Counted from the stretch's first letter, positions 44,333-54,385 are shown. The stretch: 64,000 nt of DNA from JABWBD01 sp040768665 (GCA_040768665.1 JAXGMN010000014.1:225103-289102); one strand, 5' to 3'. Program-made: numbers and translations. The notes: generated by a model from the letters alone, not told the origin.

Positions 44333-44521
44333 AGCCAAACCTCCCGAGTAAGAGAATACAAGATCAAACGTCTCTCGGCTCTTGCCGCCTTTCCGCCCAG
44401 GACCGATCTCCAACCGTCCGACAGCGGCGAGTAGTGGTACGACGAACTGCTTGCCACCGGAGATCGATCGGCTCAATCGGATCTTATGTTCAGTTTCTTT
44501 TTACGGCTCCGTGCCGGCTGG

Positions 44522-45556
44522 CTACTGACTGATCGTCTCGCCGCCGCGGACCGTGCCCATGGCCCCCCAAACCCCGTATGGGCTATCCCCCGTGGCCACC
44601 TCAGCGGCTCCGACGTTGCCCGTGTCGATGGTCTCACTAACAAAACGGACCGACCCGTCGGCCATGGCCACATTCACGCCGCCCGGATGGTAGCTCGTGG
44701 CGGAAATCAGCGATTGATCCCCGTCGTTCTGAGCGCAGCTCGGAGAGTTGGGTGGCAGGACGGTAGCGAAGGATGAATAGAACGGTCTCCCTTCCGCCCA
44801 CCGCCGACCGGTTCCCCAGCCAGTGTGAACAGTCGCCGCCGACGCGTATTGATTGCCGGTGCCTTTGGTTACCAGGCAGTTGGCGGGAATATTGGGGTCC
44901 GGCATGTTGCCGATGTTCGCGACGTTGCCGCGGATGTACCGCTGGTTGTTGAGTCCGATGCAAGTCTCCGACAGTGCCGCGGTGTTGCTCGTGCCGTCTT
45001 TAACCTCCGCGAAGGTCTTCACGCGATAGGCCACGAAGAGGCCTCGCCGATTGTCCCCTCCGCCGCCCTCGTTGTCGTACTGGGTGTCGCCCACCGACAT
45101 GACATAATTTCGGGGACCAGGGTCCGGCGAGTTACTGAATTCTCCATCGGACGGACACCTGAACGCAGGAATTCGCTGGTTCCAAGGCGTGTAGGCCGTC
45201 GTCCACGGAGTCGGTCCGAAGGGCTGGTAAGTCGTCCCGCCGATCGTGAGGGAGTTGCTGATTTGATCGTACAGCGGTTGCTGCTCAATGTAGGGCAACA
45301 GTCCCACGAATCCGCCAATGGCGTTGGTGACGGTGTTCGGTTGCACCCGCAAAAACGGGAACGTGCCGAAGGTGTCGTGATAGTTGTGGACCGCCAGTCC
45401 GAGTTGCTTGAGGTTGTTGTTGCACTGGCTTCGCCGCGCGGCCTCGCGAGCGGCTTGCACGGCGGGCAGCAACAGAGCGATCAAGATGCCAATGATCGCA
45501 ATGACTACCAGAAGTTCTACGAGCGTGAAGCCACGCTGCTTGGATGGTTTAAACAT
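44522..45556 (-). CDS. DUF1559 protein with type IV pilin-like N-terminus
   Basis: 344 residues. Pilin-like 'RGFTLVELLVVIAIIGILIA' at about 8-27 and 'LPAVQAAREAARRSQCNNNLKQLG' behind it; the C-terminal block 'MADGSVRFVSETIDTGN' and 'GVWGAMGTVRGGETISQ' is matched by a remnant at 56228. Upstream 213 bp (45557-45769) before the GT-C/TPR gene end must carry its promoter; no clear boxes were found. It heads the set of DUF1559, lipoprotein, TPR and PD40 genes. Confidence 0.92.
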   Translation of the reverse strand: MFKPSKQRGFTLVELLVVIAIIGILIALLLPAVQAAREAARRSQCNNNLKQLGLAVHNYHDTFGTFPFLRVQPNTVTNAIGGFVGLLPYIEQQPLYDQISNSLTIGGTTYQPFGPTPWTTAYTPWNQRIPAFRCPSDGEFSNSPDPGPRNYVMSVGDTQYDNEGGGGDNRRGLFVAYRVKTFAEVKDGTSNTAALSETCIGLNNQRYIRGNVANIGNMPDPNIPANCLVTKGTGNQYASAATVHTGWGTGRRWAEGRPFYSSFATVLPPNSPSCAQNDGDQSLISATSYHPGGVNVAMADGSVRFVSETIDTGNVGAAEVATGDSPYGVWGAMGTVRGGETISQ

Positions 45557-45769
45557 ACTCGATAACTCCTCCGCAAAATGGTAGTTTAGTGCAGTTCTCC
45601 CGTAAAGGCTGGCTAAGGAGAACCTGTACGGATCCGGTATGCGTAGTGGTCCTACGGCATGCGAGGGAACTACGGCACTATTTTGACAACTCCCTTCCGG
45701 CGTTGCAACACTTTGTAAACAAAATATCTAACATTTACTTAGCTCTGACGGGTGGTGCCTTGCGCTAGA

Positions 45770-47809
45770 CTACAAGGCACGGTCCGTGCCGCGAGTCTCG
45801 CTGCCTGGAGCTGTGGCCGGGACCGCCAGCTTCTGGTACTCGCTGAGTCGAAGTCGCAAATCTGCGGCCATTTGAACATCCCCCACCTGGGCCAATGCGT
45901 CGAGCGCGCTTTGGAGGGCGACTGCCGCAGCACCGAAACGTCGTGCCCGCGCATACACTGTGGCCATGATCAGGAAAGCGTTGATGTCCGGATCGCGATC
46001 CGCGCCTTGAGCCCATTCCGCCAGCCTTACCGCCTCCTCCGGCTGCCGCAGCTTCTCGTCGGGGCAGGTCGCCAGCAGCAAAGCGAAATTGTAGGCTGCC
46101 GCCACGTGGTTCGGGTCCGTCTGGATTGCCAGTTCGTACTGCCGGATCGCGTGCGCGAATTGTCCTTTCTTCTGCAGGTGGTAGGCATAACTGGCATGGA
46201 TGTCAGCGAGGGTTGCGTCGAGAGTCGGCAGCCTGCCGCCGACTACCGCCCGGGCTCGCTCAACGAGCTCCACAGCCCGGTCGTAGTCGCGGTGCGCCGG
46301 GTCCCAGGTTGCCAGGTAGTAGCCGTAATTCTCCAGCGTTTCGACCGCGTAAGGCCGAAGCGCAAGCACGGTCTCGTAGTGCTTGATGGCCTGCTCGACG
46401 CATCCCTGGCGCGCGAAATGATCGGCGACCACGTCGTGGGCACGGGCGTTGTGCGGGTTCAATGCAAGGCAGTGCTGCCACACACCCAAACTGGTCTGCC
46501 AGGTTCTGATCTGGAACGTGGTCCGAGCGGCCATTGTCGCCACGACCGCGAGAGCGAACCCCGTAGCAGCCACGGAGGCGGCACGCCCATTGATCCTCTT
46601 CACGAGCGGCCGCAGGGCCATGGCAACTGCCACCGCGATACCCACCAGCGGCATGTACAGGAAGCGATCCGCGCGATGGATGTGGTGCGGGATGATCTGC
46701 AATGTTGGGGCCATGGCCAGTCCGAACCAGAACAGCCCCAGCACAACCAGCGGCCGGCGCCGGAACAGCCCCAGAACGACCAGCGTGAGGGCCGCCGCAA
46801 CGATACCGACCAGGACGTCCGGGTCAGAGAACCCACGCGGGCTGAGCCAGTCGTAGTGCAGACACAGGTGATCGGGCCATGCGAGCGTTCTGAGATGGAG
46901 GCCATAGGCGCTCAGGCCGACCATGGCGCGGCCAGCCCAGGTCAGTTGCACCAACTCAAGCGTCTCCTCCGAATCGCCAACCACTTTGGTCACTATGGTG
47001 GCGGCGGCGATCGTCCAGAGTGGAATTGCCGCCAGGGCGATCCTCGCCAGGCTACGACAGAATCCGAGGCGTTGCGACGCGTCGCGTCGCACCTTCCGCA
47101 GCATCAACACGTCCCACGCCAATACCAGCATCGGGATCACCGCCCCGACGGCATTGCTCAGGCAGGCCGCGGCACAACAGAAAACCGACGCGCCGTGATA
47201 AGCCAGCACGAGCTTCCGAGATTTGCCCGCGTCGCTCGCAACGCGGGCGGCGATGTGGAAGTGGATCGTCCCCAGAGCTCCCAAGCCCATGAGAAGCTCC
47301 TCGCGTCCCGGGATCCACACCACCGGCTCCACCATCACCGGATGCATAGCGAACAATCCGCCCGCGAAGCCGGCCAGGGCCACGTCTCGCGAGCGTCGGA
47401 CGCCGGCTCCCGGGGAAGCAACGTCGCCCAGCCGCAAGACCAGCCAGAAGACAAGCACGGCGTTGGCCAAGTGGATCAAGACGTTGGTCAGCTTGAAGCC
47501 GCCCGCGTGCAGGCCCCACAGAGCGTGGTCCAGCGCGAACGTCAACGTGCGGACGGGATAGTAGCTCGTGATGCATCGCGTGGTGAGAATGTGTTTGACA
47601 TTGTCCAGCGAAAGCGTCCGGATGTACGGATTGGCGACAACCTGTTCAAACGTGTCGAAGTCGACGAACTCAAACTTCAACACGGGCAAGTACACCGCCG
47701 CAATGAGGACCGCCAGCGCCGCCACGACCGCGGCAACCGGCCGGCGCGGGGGCCGAGCATGGCAGGCCGGCGGGGATTCGACGAGAGGGGACTCGACAGG
47801 CGCGCTCAT
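45770..47809 (-). CDS. GT-C-like membrane protein with C-terminal TPRs (TMTC-like)
   Basis: 679 residues from ATG 47809. About 10-11 membrane helices to residue 435. The first periplasmic loop 'FVDFDTFEQVVANPYIRTLSLDNVKHIL' carries the acidic D-x-D type motif of GT-C glycosyltransferases (protein O-mannosyl/TMTC-like), and 'HPVMVEPVVWIPGREELL' follows. Residues 440-640 are TPRs. Such proteins transfer sugars from polyprenyl-phosphate donors or are receptors for that chemistry. The start overlaps the stop of the radical SAM gene (ATGA), tying it to the glycan/lipid operon. Confidence 0.8.
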   Translation of the reverse strand: MSAPVESPLVESPPACHARPPRRPVAAVVAALAVLIAAVYLPVLKFEFVDFDTFEQVVANPYIRTLSLDNVKHILTTRCITSYYPVRTLTFALDHALWGLHAGGFKLTNVLIHLANAVLVFWLVLRLGDVASPGAGVRRSRDVALAGFAGGLFAMHPVMVEPVVWIPGREELLMGLGALGTIHFHIAARVASDAGKSRKLVLAYHGASVFCCAAACLSNAVGAVIPMLVLAWDVLMLRKVRRDASQRLGFCRSLARIALAAIPLWTIAAATIVTKVVGDSEETLELVQLTWAGRAMVGLSAYGLHLRTLAWPDHLCLHYDWLSPRGFSDPDVLVGIVAAALTLVVLGLFRRRPLVVLGLFWFGLAMAPTLQIIPHHIHRADRFLYMPLVGIAVAVAMALRPLVKRINGRAASVAATGFALAVVATMAARTTFQIRTWQTSLGVWQHCLALNPHNARAHDVVADHFARQGCVEQAIKHYETVLALRPYAVETLENYGYYLATWDPAHRDYDRAVELVERARAVVGGRLPTLDATLADIHASYAYHLQKKGQFAHAIRQYELAIQTDPNHVAAAYNFALLLATCPDEKLRQPEEAVRLAEWAQGADRDPDINAFLIMATVYARARRFGAAAVALQSALDALAQVGDVQMAADLRLRLSEYQKLAVPATAPGSETRGTDRAL

Positions 47810-49284
47810 CGGGATGTACCTCGTCCTGAAAGAATCCCGCCGAGTCCGATCGTACGCAATAGTTCCTGGCCCGCGTATTGGCCGAGCTTCCAATTGGCAC
47901 TCCGCACGATTTGGCCGGCGAAGGCGGCGGCGTAATAGGGGGTGAAGTACACCTGCCGCCGCACCCTGCGGCACACGTCGTCGAGAATCCGCTTCTCAGC
48001 AGCCCATGGCAATCGGACCCAGGGGAGCTCGTCGGCGTCGGGATGCCAATCGCCCACCAGCGTCCCGCTGCCGGCGGCAATCTCGTAGGCTTCGGTCTTG
48101 GGATAGGGACGCAAAACGGCGAGGTTCACCGTGCTGGGTCGGTGCCGCCGGATGAAGTCGAGCGTCTCGGAAACCGACTCCGGAGTCTCGCCGGGATAGC
48201 CGATGATCCAACTCGAATGCGAGAGCATGCCGTACTTGCGCGTGAGCCGGCAGGCGAGGGCGTTCATCTCGACGGTGGTCCGCTTGTTCATGGCATCGAG
48301 CATCCGCTGCGAACCCGACTCCATGCCGAAGGCCACCAGGTACACGCCGGCCTGCCGGGCTTTCTTGGCCAACTCTTCCGTGAACACGTCGACGCGACTC
48401 TTGATACGGAAGGAGACGTCGAGACCCTCGCGGATGATCAAGTCGAGAATCTGGATGGCTCGTTCGGGACGGCCGGTGAACGTGTCGTCGGCGATCTCCA
48501 CGTCGCGGATGCCCCGGTCGCGGATTCTTGCCAGTTCATCCACCACGTCGTCCGCCGAGCGATAGCGGTACTTGCGCCGGAAGTTGTAGCAGAAACCGCA
48601 GTGAAACGGGCAGCCGCGGCTGGTGAACAGCGTGTCGACCGGCCGCCGCCTGACGAGGATGCTGTAGTAGCGCCGCTCCGTGTATGCCCGGGCGACAAGG
48701 TCGCGAGCCGGGCGGGGCACGGCCTCGATCTCGGGGTAGGCCGCCGGCGGCCCTTCGACCACCTGGCCGTCGCGGCGGTACACGATGCCCGGGATCGTGT
48801 CCACCATCTCGCGCGCGGCGAGGCATTCGCACAGCCGCGCCAGCGACTCCTCGGCCTCGCCGACCAGGGCGTAGTCGGCGTGGGGAAACTGTTCCAGCGT
48901 CTGCCGTGGTACGGCGCTGACGTGCGGGCCGCCCAGTACGATTTTGGTTCCGGGCGATACCTCGCGGCAGAGCCGTGCAAGATCGCGAATGTGCCGGAGG
49001 ATTTCCGAATAGACCGGCAGCCCAACCATCAGCGGCGCGGCCTGGCGAACCGCCGCGCCGATCTGATCGTCCGACAGGCGGAAGGCGTTGGCGTCGAGTA
49101 CCTCGGGCTCGAAACCCTGCCGGCGCAAAGCCGCCGCCAGGTAGAGGAGGTGGACCGGCGGAAAGCACTTTTGTGCGATCTCGTTGAAGTACGTCGCCCG
49201 CGGATTGATCAAAACAACGCGGCGAGAGCGTTCGACTCCACCGGGCGGCACTTCGTCAGGCCGCTTTTCGAGCAATGACGGCAT
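47806..49284 (-). CDS. B12-binding-type radical SAM protein
   Basis: 492 residues from ATG 49284; TTG 49308 and ATG 49302 upstream would overlap the methyltransferase gene more. Residues 20-165 form a Rossmann-like cobalamin-binding domain ('INPRATYFNEIAQKCFPPVHLLYLAAALRRQGFEPEVLD'); the radical SAM cluster is C225-x3-C229-x2-C232 ('RGCPFHCGFC'), with 'IADDTFTG' and 'FGMESGSQRMLD' in the barrel. Class B methyltransferases and ring-forming enzymes share this layout. It may methylate or rearrange an unactivated carbon of a lipid or sugar. It overlaps both neighbours. Confidence 0.85.
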   Translation of the reverse strand: MPSLLEKRPDEVPPGGVERSRRVVLINPRATYFNEIAQKCFPPVHLLYLAAALRRQGFEPEVLDANAFRLSDDQIGAAVRQAAPLMVGLPVYSEILRHIRDLARLCREVSPGTKIVLGGPHVSAVPRQTLEQFPHADYALVGEAEESLARLCECLAAREMVDTIPGIVYRRDGQVVEGPPAAYPEIEAVPRPARDLVARAYTERRYYSILVRRRPVDTLFTSRGCPFHCGFCYNFRRKYRYRSADDVVDELARIRDRGIRDVEIADDTFTGRPERAIQILDLIIREGLDVSFRIKSRVDVFTEELAKKARQAGVYLVAFGMESGSQRMLDAMNKRTTVEMNALACRLTRKYGMLSHSSWIIGYPGETPESVSETLDFIRRHRPSTVNLAVLRPYPKTEAYEIAAGSGTLVGDWHPDADELPWVRLPWAAEKRILDDVCRRVRRQVYFTPYYAAAFAGQIVRSANWKLGQYAGQELLRTIGLGGILSGRGTSR

Positions 49285-49990
49285 GATTGACGAACATCCC
49301 ATTGGCAATGCGGAGCAGGCTGATGACGCGGTCGATCCCCAGCGAAAAGGCCGGAGAAACCGGAATCCGCAGGTAGGTCAGCCCCGCGACCGGAGCCCAC
49401 ATGAACTTTCGATACTCGAGCAGATGCAGCCCTGCGGCGTTCACTGCAGCGACCATCCTCTCGCGGTCGAGCGTGCAATGGTGGACGTCCCATCTCCGCA
49501 GTCCGAGTCTCTGCGCCGCACGCTCCCACCGCGGAACAGGGACCGAAGCAACAAAGATGCCGCCGGGCTTCAGGTTCTGCGAGACTTTGCCGACCACCTC
49601 CGCGGGCGACTCGAGATGCTCCAGCACCGCCAAAGCCGAGACGACATCGAATTGCCTGGCCGCGACTTCGACTGGTAGATCTCGAATATCGCCGCGCAGG
49701 ATGCGGATGTTTGGCGACAAGCCTGCCGCCAACTCCACCAACTCCGGGGTATACTCGATCCCCAGGATTTCGCTGCGCGGCAGCAACCGACTCATTTCGC
49801 AGAGAGCCTTCCCGTCCGCCGAACCCAGGTCCAGCAGATGAAGCTCTTCGGTCCGCCCCAGGTACTTGGCAACCGACTCGACCACGATGCGGGCACGAAC
49901 TCGCAAGCGAAACTTGAGCTTGAGTTCCCGCTGCTGTGCCTCGGCGTAGTCCACCCCGAGAAGGCCCGTCGGACGATTCAACAGTTCCAT
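49256..49990 (-). CDS. Class I SAM-dependent methyltransferase
   Basis: 244 residues. The SAM-binding 'HLLDLGSADGKALCEM' is near 50-65, 'GIEYTPELVELAAG' the acidic loop, 'DIRDLP' and 'FDVVSALAVLEHLESPAEVVGKV' the following motifs, as in the UbiE/COQ5 or type 11 methyltransferases. The last 75 residues are more hydrophobic with possible membrane association. It is in the operon with three B12-type radical SAM genes and its end overlaps the next gene by about 29 bp. Confidence 0.85.
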   Translation of the reverse strand: MELLNRPTGLLGVDYAEAQQRELKLKFRLRVRARIVVESVAKYLGRTEELHLLDLGSADGKALCEMSRLLPRSEILGIEYTPELVELAAGLSPNIRILRGDIRDLPVEVAARQFDVVSALAVLEHLESPAEVVGKVSQNLKPGGIFVASVPVPRWERAAQRLGLRRWDVHHCTLDRERMVAAVNAAGLHLLEYRKFMWAPVAGLTYLRIPVSPAFSLGIDRVISLLRIANGMFVNHAVIARKAA

Positions 49991-50014
49991 GCACGATACC
50001 CCGCAACGGCAAGA

Positions 50015-51091
50015 TCAAGACGGCAACACGGCACGCGATTCCGGGCAATCCGCAACCTCGGTCAGCCGCGATTGCCGGCCGGATGGAACCGAGGTCTCGG
50101 AGGCCGCAGCCCCGGCGTCCCTCGCCATCTGCGTCAACTCCCTCAAGAACGGAAACAACAGCGGAAGGCCCAGCGCTGCCGGCAGGATCTGAATGGCCAC
50201 CGACATCGACGCCCCGATCAACAAGAGCGTTTCCGGATCTGCATACCCGTGAAACATTTGCATCATCGCAGCCTCGCGCGGGCCGATGCCGCCGACCGAT
50301 GGGACGTTTCCCATCAGAACCACTACCGAACCATAGGCCAGGAACTGCTCGATCGACGGCCGTAGGGCGGCGTCCGGCTGAAAGGCGCAGAAAAACAGGG
50401 CGCAAAGGAGAAAAGGCCGCACCTGGAACAGAACTCCGTAGCCCAAGAACGCGAGCTTCTCCCGCCAGGAAAATTCCTCGAACGCGCTGAGCACTCCGCT
50501 CATGAACCGACCGATCTTAGCATGGACCGCCCCCCCTGCCCGCACCGCCAGATGCCGCAGGCCGCGCCAAGCGAGCAGCGTCACCAGCGCCCCGCTAACG
50601 ACGGTATGAAGCAGAATCTGCCAGGCCGAAGGGATCTTCGGGATCGCGGCCAGGCCCAGGTACAGCCAGAAGATCATGCCGAAGAGGTTCACCGCCTTGT
50701 CGAAGACAAGCGATCCGGCGGCCCGGCTGAACCCGAGCGATCCGATCCGGCCCAGATAGGCCGCCAGCACGACGTCGCCCGACTTCATCGGGGCGACGAA
50801 TCGCACGGGGTCTGACGCCAGTCGGATCCGGAAGATCTGCCAGAACCGCAGGCTCGCCCCTTGCGCGCGGAGGATCCGCCACCACTTGTCGGCGCCCACC
50901 ACCATGTGCCACACGGCGGAATACGCCATCGCCGCGGCGAAAAGCCGCCAGTCGACCCGCCCGAGGCTGCTCATCATCGCTCCCACGCGCAGGCCTCCCT
51001 TCCAGGCCAGGAAAACCAGCACGGCCAGCGAGATCAAGGCCGGCACGCACAACCGCAGGCGCCCGGTCGCTTCGGAATTCGGTTCGCTCAT
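50015..51091 (-). CDS. Flippase-like membrane protein (UPF0104/LPG-synthase TM family)
   Basis: 358 residues from ATG 51091, seven to eight helices. 'SDPVRFVAPMKSGDVVLAAYLGRI' and 'GNVPSVGGIGPREAAMMQMF' are the family pattern of lysylphosphatidylglycerol synthase transmembrane/AglD-like proteins, several of which move or modify polyprenyl-linked sugars. The start overlaps the stop of the second radical SAM gene (ATGA). It could handle the lipid-linked product of the cluster. Confidence 0.82.
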   Translation of the reverse strand: MSEPNSEATGRLRLCVPALISLAVLVFLAWKGGLRVGAMMSSLGRVDWRLFAAAMAYSAVWHMVVGADKWWRILRAQGASLRFWQIFRIRLASDPVRFVAPMKSGDVVLAAYLGRIGSLGFSRAAGSLVFDKAVNLFGMIFWLYLGLAAIPKIPSAWQILLHTVVSGALVTLLAWRGLRHLAVRAGGAVHAKIGRFMSGVLSAFEEFSWREKLAFLGYGVLFQVRPFLLCALFFCAFQPDAALRPSIEQFLAYGSVVVLMGNVPSVGGIGPREAAMMQMFHGYADPETLLLIGASMSVAIQILPAALGLPLLFPFLRELTQMARDAGAAASETSVPSGRQSRLTEVADCPESRAVLPS

Positions 51092-52617
51092 CGATGATGA
51101 CTCACGGCCCGCTTCGACGACGGGAGACAGGGAACAATGGTGTGGAGAACTTTCGCCGGATAAAGGTGCAGATACGCCAGAAACCGCAGATCGCGGGCCC
51201 GAGCCGCATGGACCGCTTGAAGAGCTACCACGACGGGCGAGGGGATCAGCCGCAGCCATCGTGCACGGCCGGGCCGCGAAAGGCGGCGCACCAGCCCCGT
51301 CGGAAGCAGCGGCAAGATCTTGTAGAGCACCGCGTACCCGGCGACCGCTTTTCGCGAGTCGGCGTCGCCGGCGCTCTGGTTGTAGAAGTCGCTGGTAGCG
51401 CCTTCTGCCAGTCGATCGGCCGCGTCCGCCCTCAGATCGCCCGCGCGAATAGCGCTTTGCACGATATCCGCCGTGGGATAGTAGACCAGAAAATGGACTT
51501 TGACGCGACCGAGCCCCTGCAGTCGCCGATAGGATTCCGCGCCCTCGGCGTGGTCTGCGACGGTCTCGCCGGGCAGATGGAACATGTGGTCCACGTCGTA
51601 CCGGATCCCGGCCGCGGCGCAGCACGCAAAAGCCTTCAGGGCCTCCTGATTCGTTTCCCGGCGGTGCAGGGTCTCGCGACGGAGCGTCTCGTTCCACGTC
51701 TGCAAACCGAACTCGATCGAGTAGCAGCCCCCTTCCTTCAACAGCGAGGCGGTCTCTTCATCGAAGCCGGTGATGGTGCAGAAGCACTTGAAGGGGACTC
51801 CGATCTCCGCACGATACCGCTGCATCAGGTCGCCCAGCCACTGCTTGTCGCCCGAGAGGTAAGAATCCTTGAAGATCACCTCCCGGTAGCGGTACCGATC
51901 CCGCGCCGCAGCCAATTCCCGCATGACCGTCTCAACACGTTTTCGGCGGAAATACTTCGGGCCGTACAGTCTCTTCGAGCAGGTCTCCTCGCAGAACGTG
52001 CAGGCATAGGGACAGCCGCGGCTGACCATCGCGCAGTAGCTATGTCGGTGCGATACCATCGGCCGGAATAGCTCCTTGTCGGGCAAGGGCAAGGCGTCCA
52101 GGTCGACGAGGTCTGCGCGGTGCGTGAAGGATGGGGCGCCGTTGCTCCGGTGCCATAGATTCCCGACATTCGCGACGCCGGTTTTCGTCTGGATTCGCTT
52201 CAGAAGCGGCAGGATCACGTCCTCCGGTTCCCCGGTGATCGTGAAATCGACGTTCCCGTCGCGCATGACGTGCTCCGGCACGAGCGAAGGATGCAGCCCG
52301 AGAAAAATCGTCGGTGCGCCGGTTCGCTCCTTGGCCGTCGCGGCCATGCGCCGGCACCATGCGTGGGTCGAAGAAAGAACGCTGAACACGATTGCATCGG
52401 GCCGGGAATCAACGAGCCGCGACGTCGTGCGCCCGTCGCGCGACAGCATGCGAGCCAGCAGGGGGACTTGCAGCACATTGTCGGTCACCCCGAAGGTATC
52501 CGGGTGGTAAACGAACGTAACGGCATGCCCCGCCGAGCGCAGCACCGCCGCAAGCGTTTCCAGATCGAGCGCTTCGCGGATGAAGTACCGGCCGCGGTAA
52601 ACGAGGGTAACGTTCAT
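51088..52617 (-). CDS. B12-binding-type radical SAM protein
   Basis: 509 residues. N-terminal cobalamin-type domain ('VYRGRYFIREALDLETLAAVLRSAGHAVTFVY'), radical SAM motif C202-x3-C206-x2-C209 ('RGCPYACTFC'), a barrel to about 400 with 'IEFGLQTWNETLRRETLHRRE', and a C-terminal region of about 100 residues with hydrophobic stretches. Sequence differs clearly from the other two radical SAM proteins of the cluster, so each may do a different step. Coupled to the flippase-like gene by ATGA. Confidence 0.85.
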   Translation of the reverse strand: MNVTLVYRGRYFIREALDLETLAAVLRSAGHAVTFVYHPDTFGVTDNVLQVPLLARMLSRDGRTTSRLVDSRPDAIVFSVLSSTHAWCRRMAATAKERTGAPTIFLGLHPSLVPEHVMRDGNVDFTITGEPEDVILPLLKRIQTKTGVANVGNLWHRSNGAPSFTHRADLVDLDALPLPDKELFRPMVSHRHSYCAMVSRGCPYACTFCEETCSKRLYGPKYFRRKRVETVMRELAAARDRYRYREVIFKDSYLSGDKQWLGDLMQRYRAEIGVPFKCFCTITGFDEETASLLKEGGCYSIEFGLQTWNETLRRETLHRRETNQEALKAFACCAAAGIRYDVDHMFHLPGETVADHAEGAESYRRLQGLGRVKVHFLVYYPTADIVQSAIRAGDLRADAADRLAEGATSDFYNQSAGDADSRKAVAGYAVLYKILPLLPTGLVRRLSRPGRARWLRLIPSPVVVALQAVHAARARDLRFLAYLHLYPAKVLHTIVPCLPSSKRAVSHHR

Positions 52618-52692
52618 TCAGGGGGCCTCTTGGGAGTGCGCGTGACTCGTCACCGCTTTCTTTCCTTCTTTCTTTTTTCGTCCGGCCGGCAG

Positions 52693-52726
52693 TTCTTCTC
52701 TCGCAAAAGGACGACGGAGAGAAGAA
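52693..52726. repeat. Inverted repeat TTCTTCTCTC/GAGAGAAGAA
   Basis: A perfect 10-bp stem (52693-52702 with 52717-52726) encloses 14 bases in the 137-bp space between two radical SAM genes. The flank 52661-52680 is an almost pure pyrimidine run on the plus strand (purines on the transcribed copy). No U-run follows, so it is not a standard terminator; an mRNA stability or processing hairpin is possible. Confidence 0.6.
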
Positions 52727-52754
52727 AGCGACGACAAGTCGTGCACCCTCCCAA

Positions 52755-54254
52755 TCAAAACGGCTGACTCCACTTGGATATCTTCTTGTACCACTCCAGC
52801 TTGCCTTTGTCTTCGCCGTAGCACTGGAAGGCGCGGTCGACTTTGGAAACCTTCTCTTGCTTGAAGACCATGTCGACGAAGGCGAGGAACTTGCGGCGGA
52901 ACTCGCTCCAGGACCGCACCTTCAGCGTGTGTTTGAGGAGGAAAAACGGGCGCGAGTGATATTCGACGTACGCCCGGTGGGCCAATTCGTCGATCTCGTC
53001 GTTGGTCAGCTCGGTCCAAGGGCGCGGCAGCGCCTGCTCCTCCTCGTTGCCGAGGATGTACTCGCGCCAGTAGTCGTGCCCCGTCTTGGCCACCATGTCC
53101 CGCCACATGCTGGTCAGCGGCTTGGCGGTGGTCTTGGAGAACTGCACGTAATCCAGGTCGAGCGACTTCGCGAAGCGGAGCGTCTTGCGGATCGTCTCGC
53201 GGGTCTCGCCGGGGCTGCCGATAAGGAAAAAGCCCAAGGCGCGGATGCCGTGTTTCCTGGTCAGCTTGATCGTCTCGCGGACCTGCTCCAGCGTGATGCC
53301 TTTCTGGACGCGGTCGAGCATCTCCTGGTCGCCCGACTCGATGCCGAAGTAGATCCGTCCGCAACCGGCGGCCGCCATCTCGCGGAGCAGTTCTTCATCG
53401 ACCGAGTCGATCCGCGCCCGGCACGCCCACAGCAGGTCGAGCTTCTGCTTCTGCATCTCGCGGCAGATCGCCATCGCCCGCTTGCGGTTGATAACGAACT
53501 CGTAGTCGAAGATGTCGATTTCCCGGATGCCGTACTTGTCGTAGCACTCCCGCATTTCCGCGATAACCGTTTCCACGCTGCGGGGGTTGTAAGCGGTGCG
53601 GCCGGCCTCGCAGAAGAGGCAGCCCATCGGGCAGCCCTTGCTGGTGACCATCACGGTGAAGTTCTTTCGCTCGGTGGGAAACTCCGCGTAGAGCTCGTTG
53701 GGCAGGAGGTGCCTGGCAGGGTTGGGGTAGTCGTTGAAGTCGGGCTCCTCGCCGTACTCGGTCTGGACGGTGTCGCCGTTTCGCTTAAAGATCAGTCCGG
53801 GGACGTCGTCGAAATGCCGTCCTCCATCCAGTTCCTCCAACAACCGAGGAACGGTCCGGTACGCCGAGTTGAAGCAGCCGAAGTCGATCTCCGGCGGCGT
53901 CAAGGACTCGGCCGGGTACACACGGAGGTTGTAGCCGCCCACCATGACTTTCACGCCCGGCAGGCCGCCGCGAAGGTAACGGATCCAGTCCAGCGTTTCC
54001 CGGAACATGTACGTAGTCATCATGAACCCGAGAATGTCCGGCTTCCACTGCTTGAGCCGTCGCAAGACCTGGTCGGGTGTGAGCTGGAGCGTTCGAGCGT
54101 CGATGATGATGACCTCGTGGCCCTCCCGTTCGGCAATCGCAGCCACCCATCCCAGCGAAAGCGGGGGGAACAGTCCGAAGTAGCGCTGCACGATCCGCAG
54201 ATTCTCCTCGTGCAGCTTGTAGCCGAAGGGATTGAAGACCAGGGCAACTCGCAT
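52755..54254 (-). CDS. B12-binding-type radical SAM protein
   Basis: 499 residues from ATG 54254. Residues 1-115 form a cobalamin-type domain ('FNPFGYKLHEENLRIVQRYFGLFPPLSLGWVAAIAEREGHEV', 'MVGGYNLRVYPAE'), and the cluster is C208-x3-C212-x2-C215 ('KGCPMGCLFC'), followed by 'IFDYEFVINRKRAM' and 'IYFGIESGDQEMLDRV'. The C-terminal 130 residues are basic. As with its two relatives, methyl transfer or another radical change on a lipid or glycan is inferred from context. First of the three in transcription order after the glycosyl genes. Confidence 0.86.
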   Translation of the reverse strand: MRVALVFNPFGYKLHEENLRIVQRYFGLFPPLSLGWVAAIAEREGHEVIIIDARTLQLTPDQVLRRLKQWKPDILGFMMTTYMFRETLDWIRYLRGGLPGVKVMVGGYNLRVYPAESLTPPEIDFGCFNSAYRTVPRLLEELDGGRHFDDVPGLIFKRNGDTVQTEYGEEPDFNDYPNPARHLLPNELYAEFPTERKNFTVMVTSKGCPMGCLFCEAGRTAYNPRSVETVIAEMRECYDKYGIREIDIFDYEFVINRKRAMAICREMQKQKLDLLWACRARIDSVDEELLREMAAAGCGRIYFGIESGDQEMLDRVQKGITLEQVRETIKLTRKHGIRALGFFLIGSPGETRETIRKTLRFAKSLDLDYVQFSKTTAKPLTSMWRDMVAKTGHDYWREYILGNEEEQALPRPWTELTNDEIDELAHRAYVEYHSRPFFLLKHTLKVRSWSEFRRKFLAFVDMVFKQEKVSKVDRAFQCYGEDKGKLEWYKKISKWSQPF

Positions 54255-54385
54255 GGGCGCATCCAACGGGCCAAGAGAATAGGGGCGACACGGTGGCAGG
54301 GGCATCGAGTGTTGGAGTGGTGGGACGATGGGGTGGTGAAATGACAGGCTCCGCGACGCCGGTCTTCCGTCACTCCATCATTTCA

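Noticed and set aside
45752..47935. Long plus-strand frame opposite the GT-C/TPR gene
   Set aside because: Antisense shadow; highly charged sequence with no family pattern, while the minus strand has membrane helices and TPRs.
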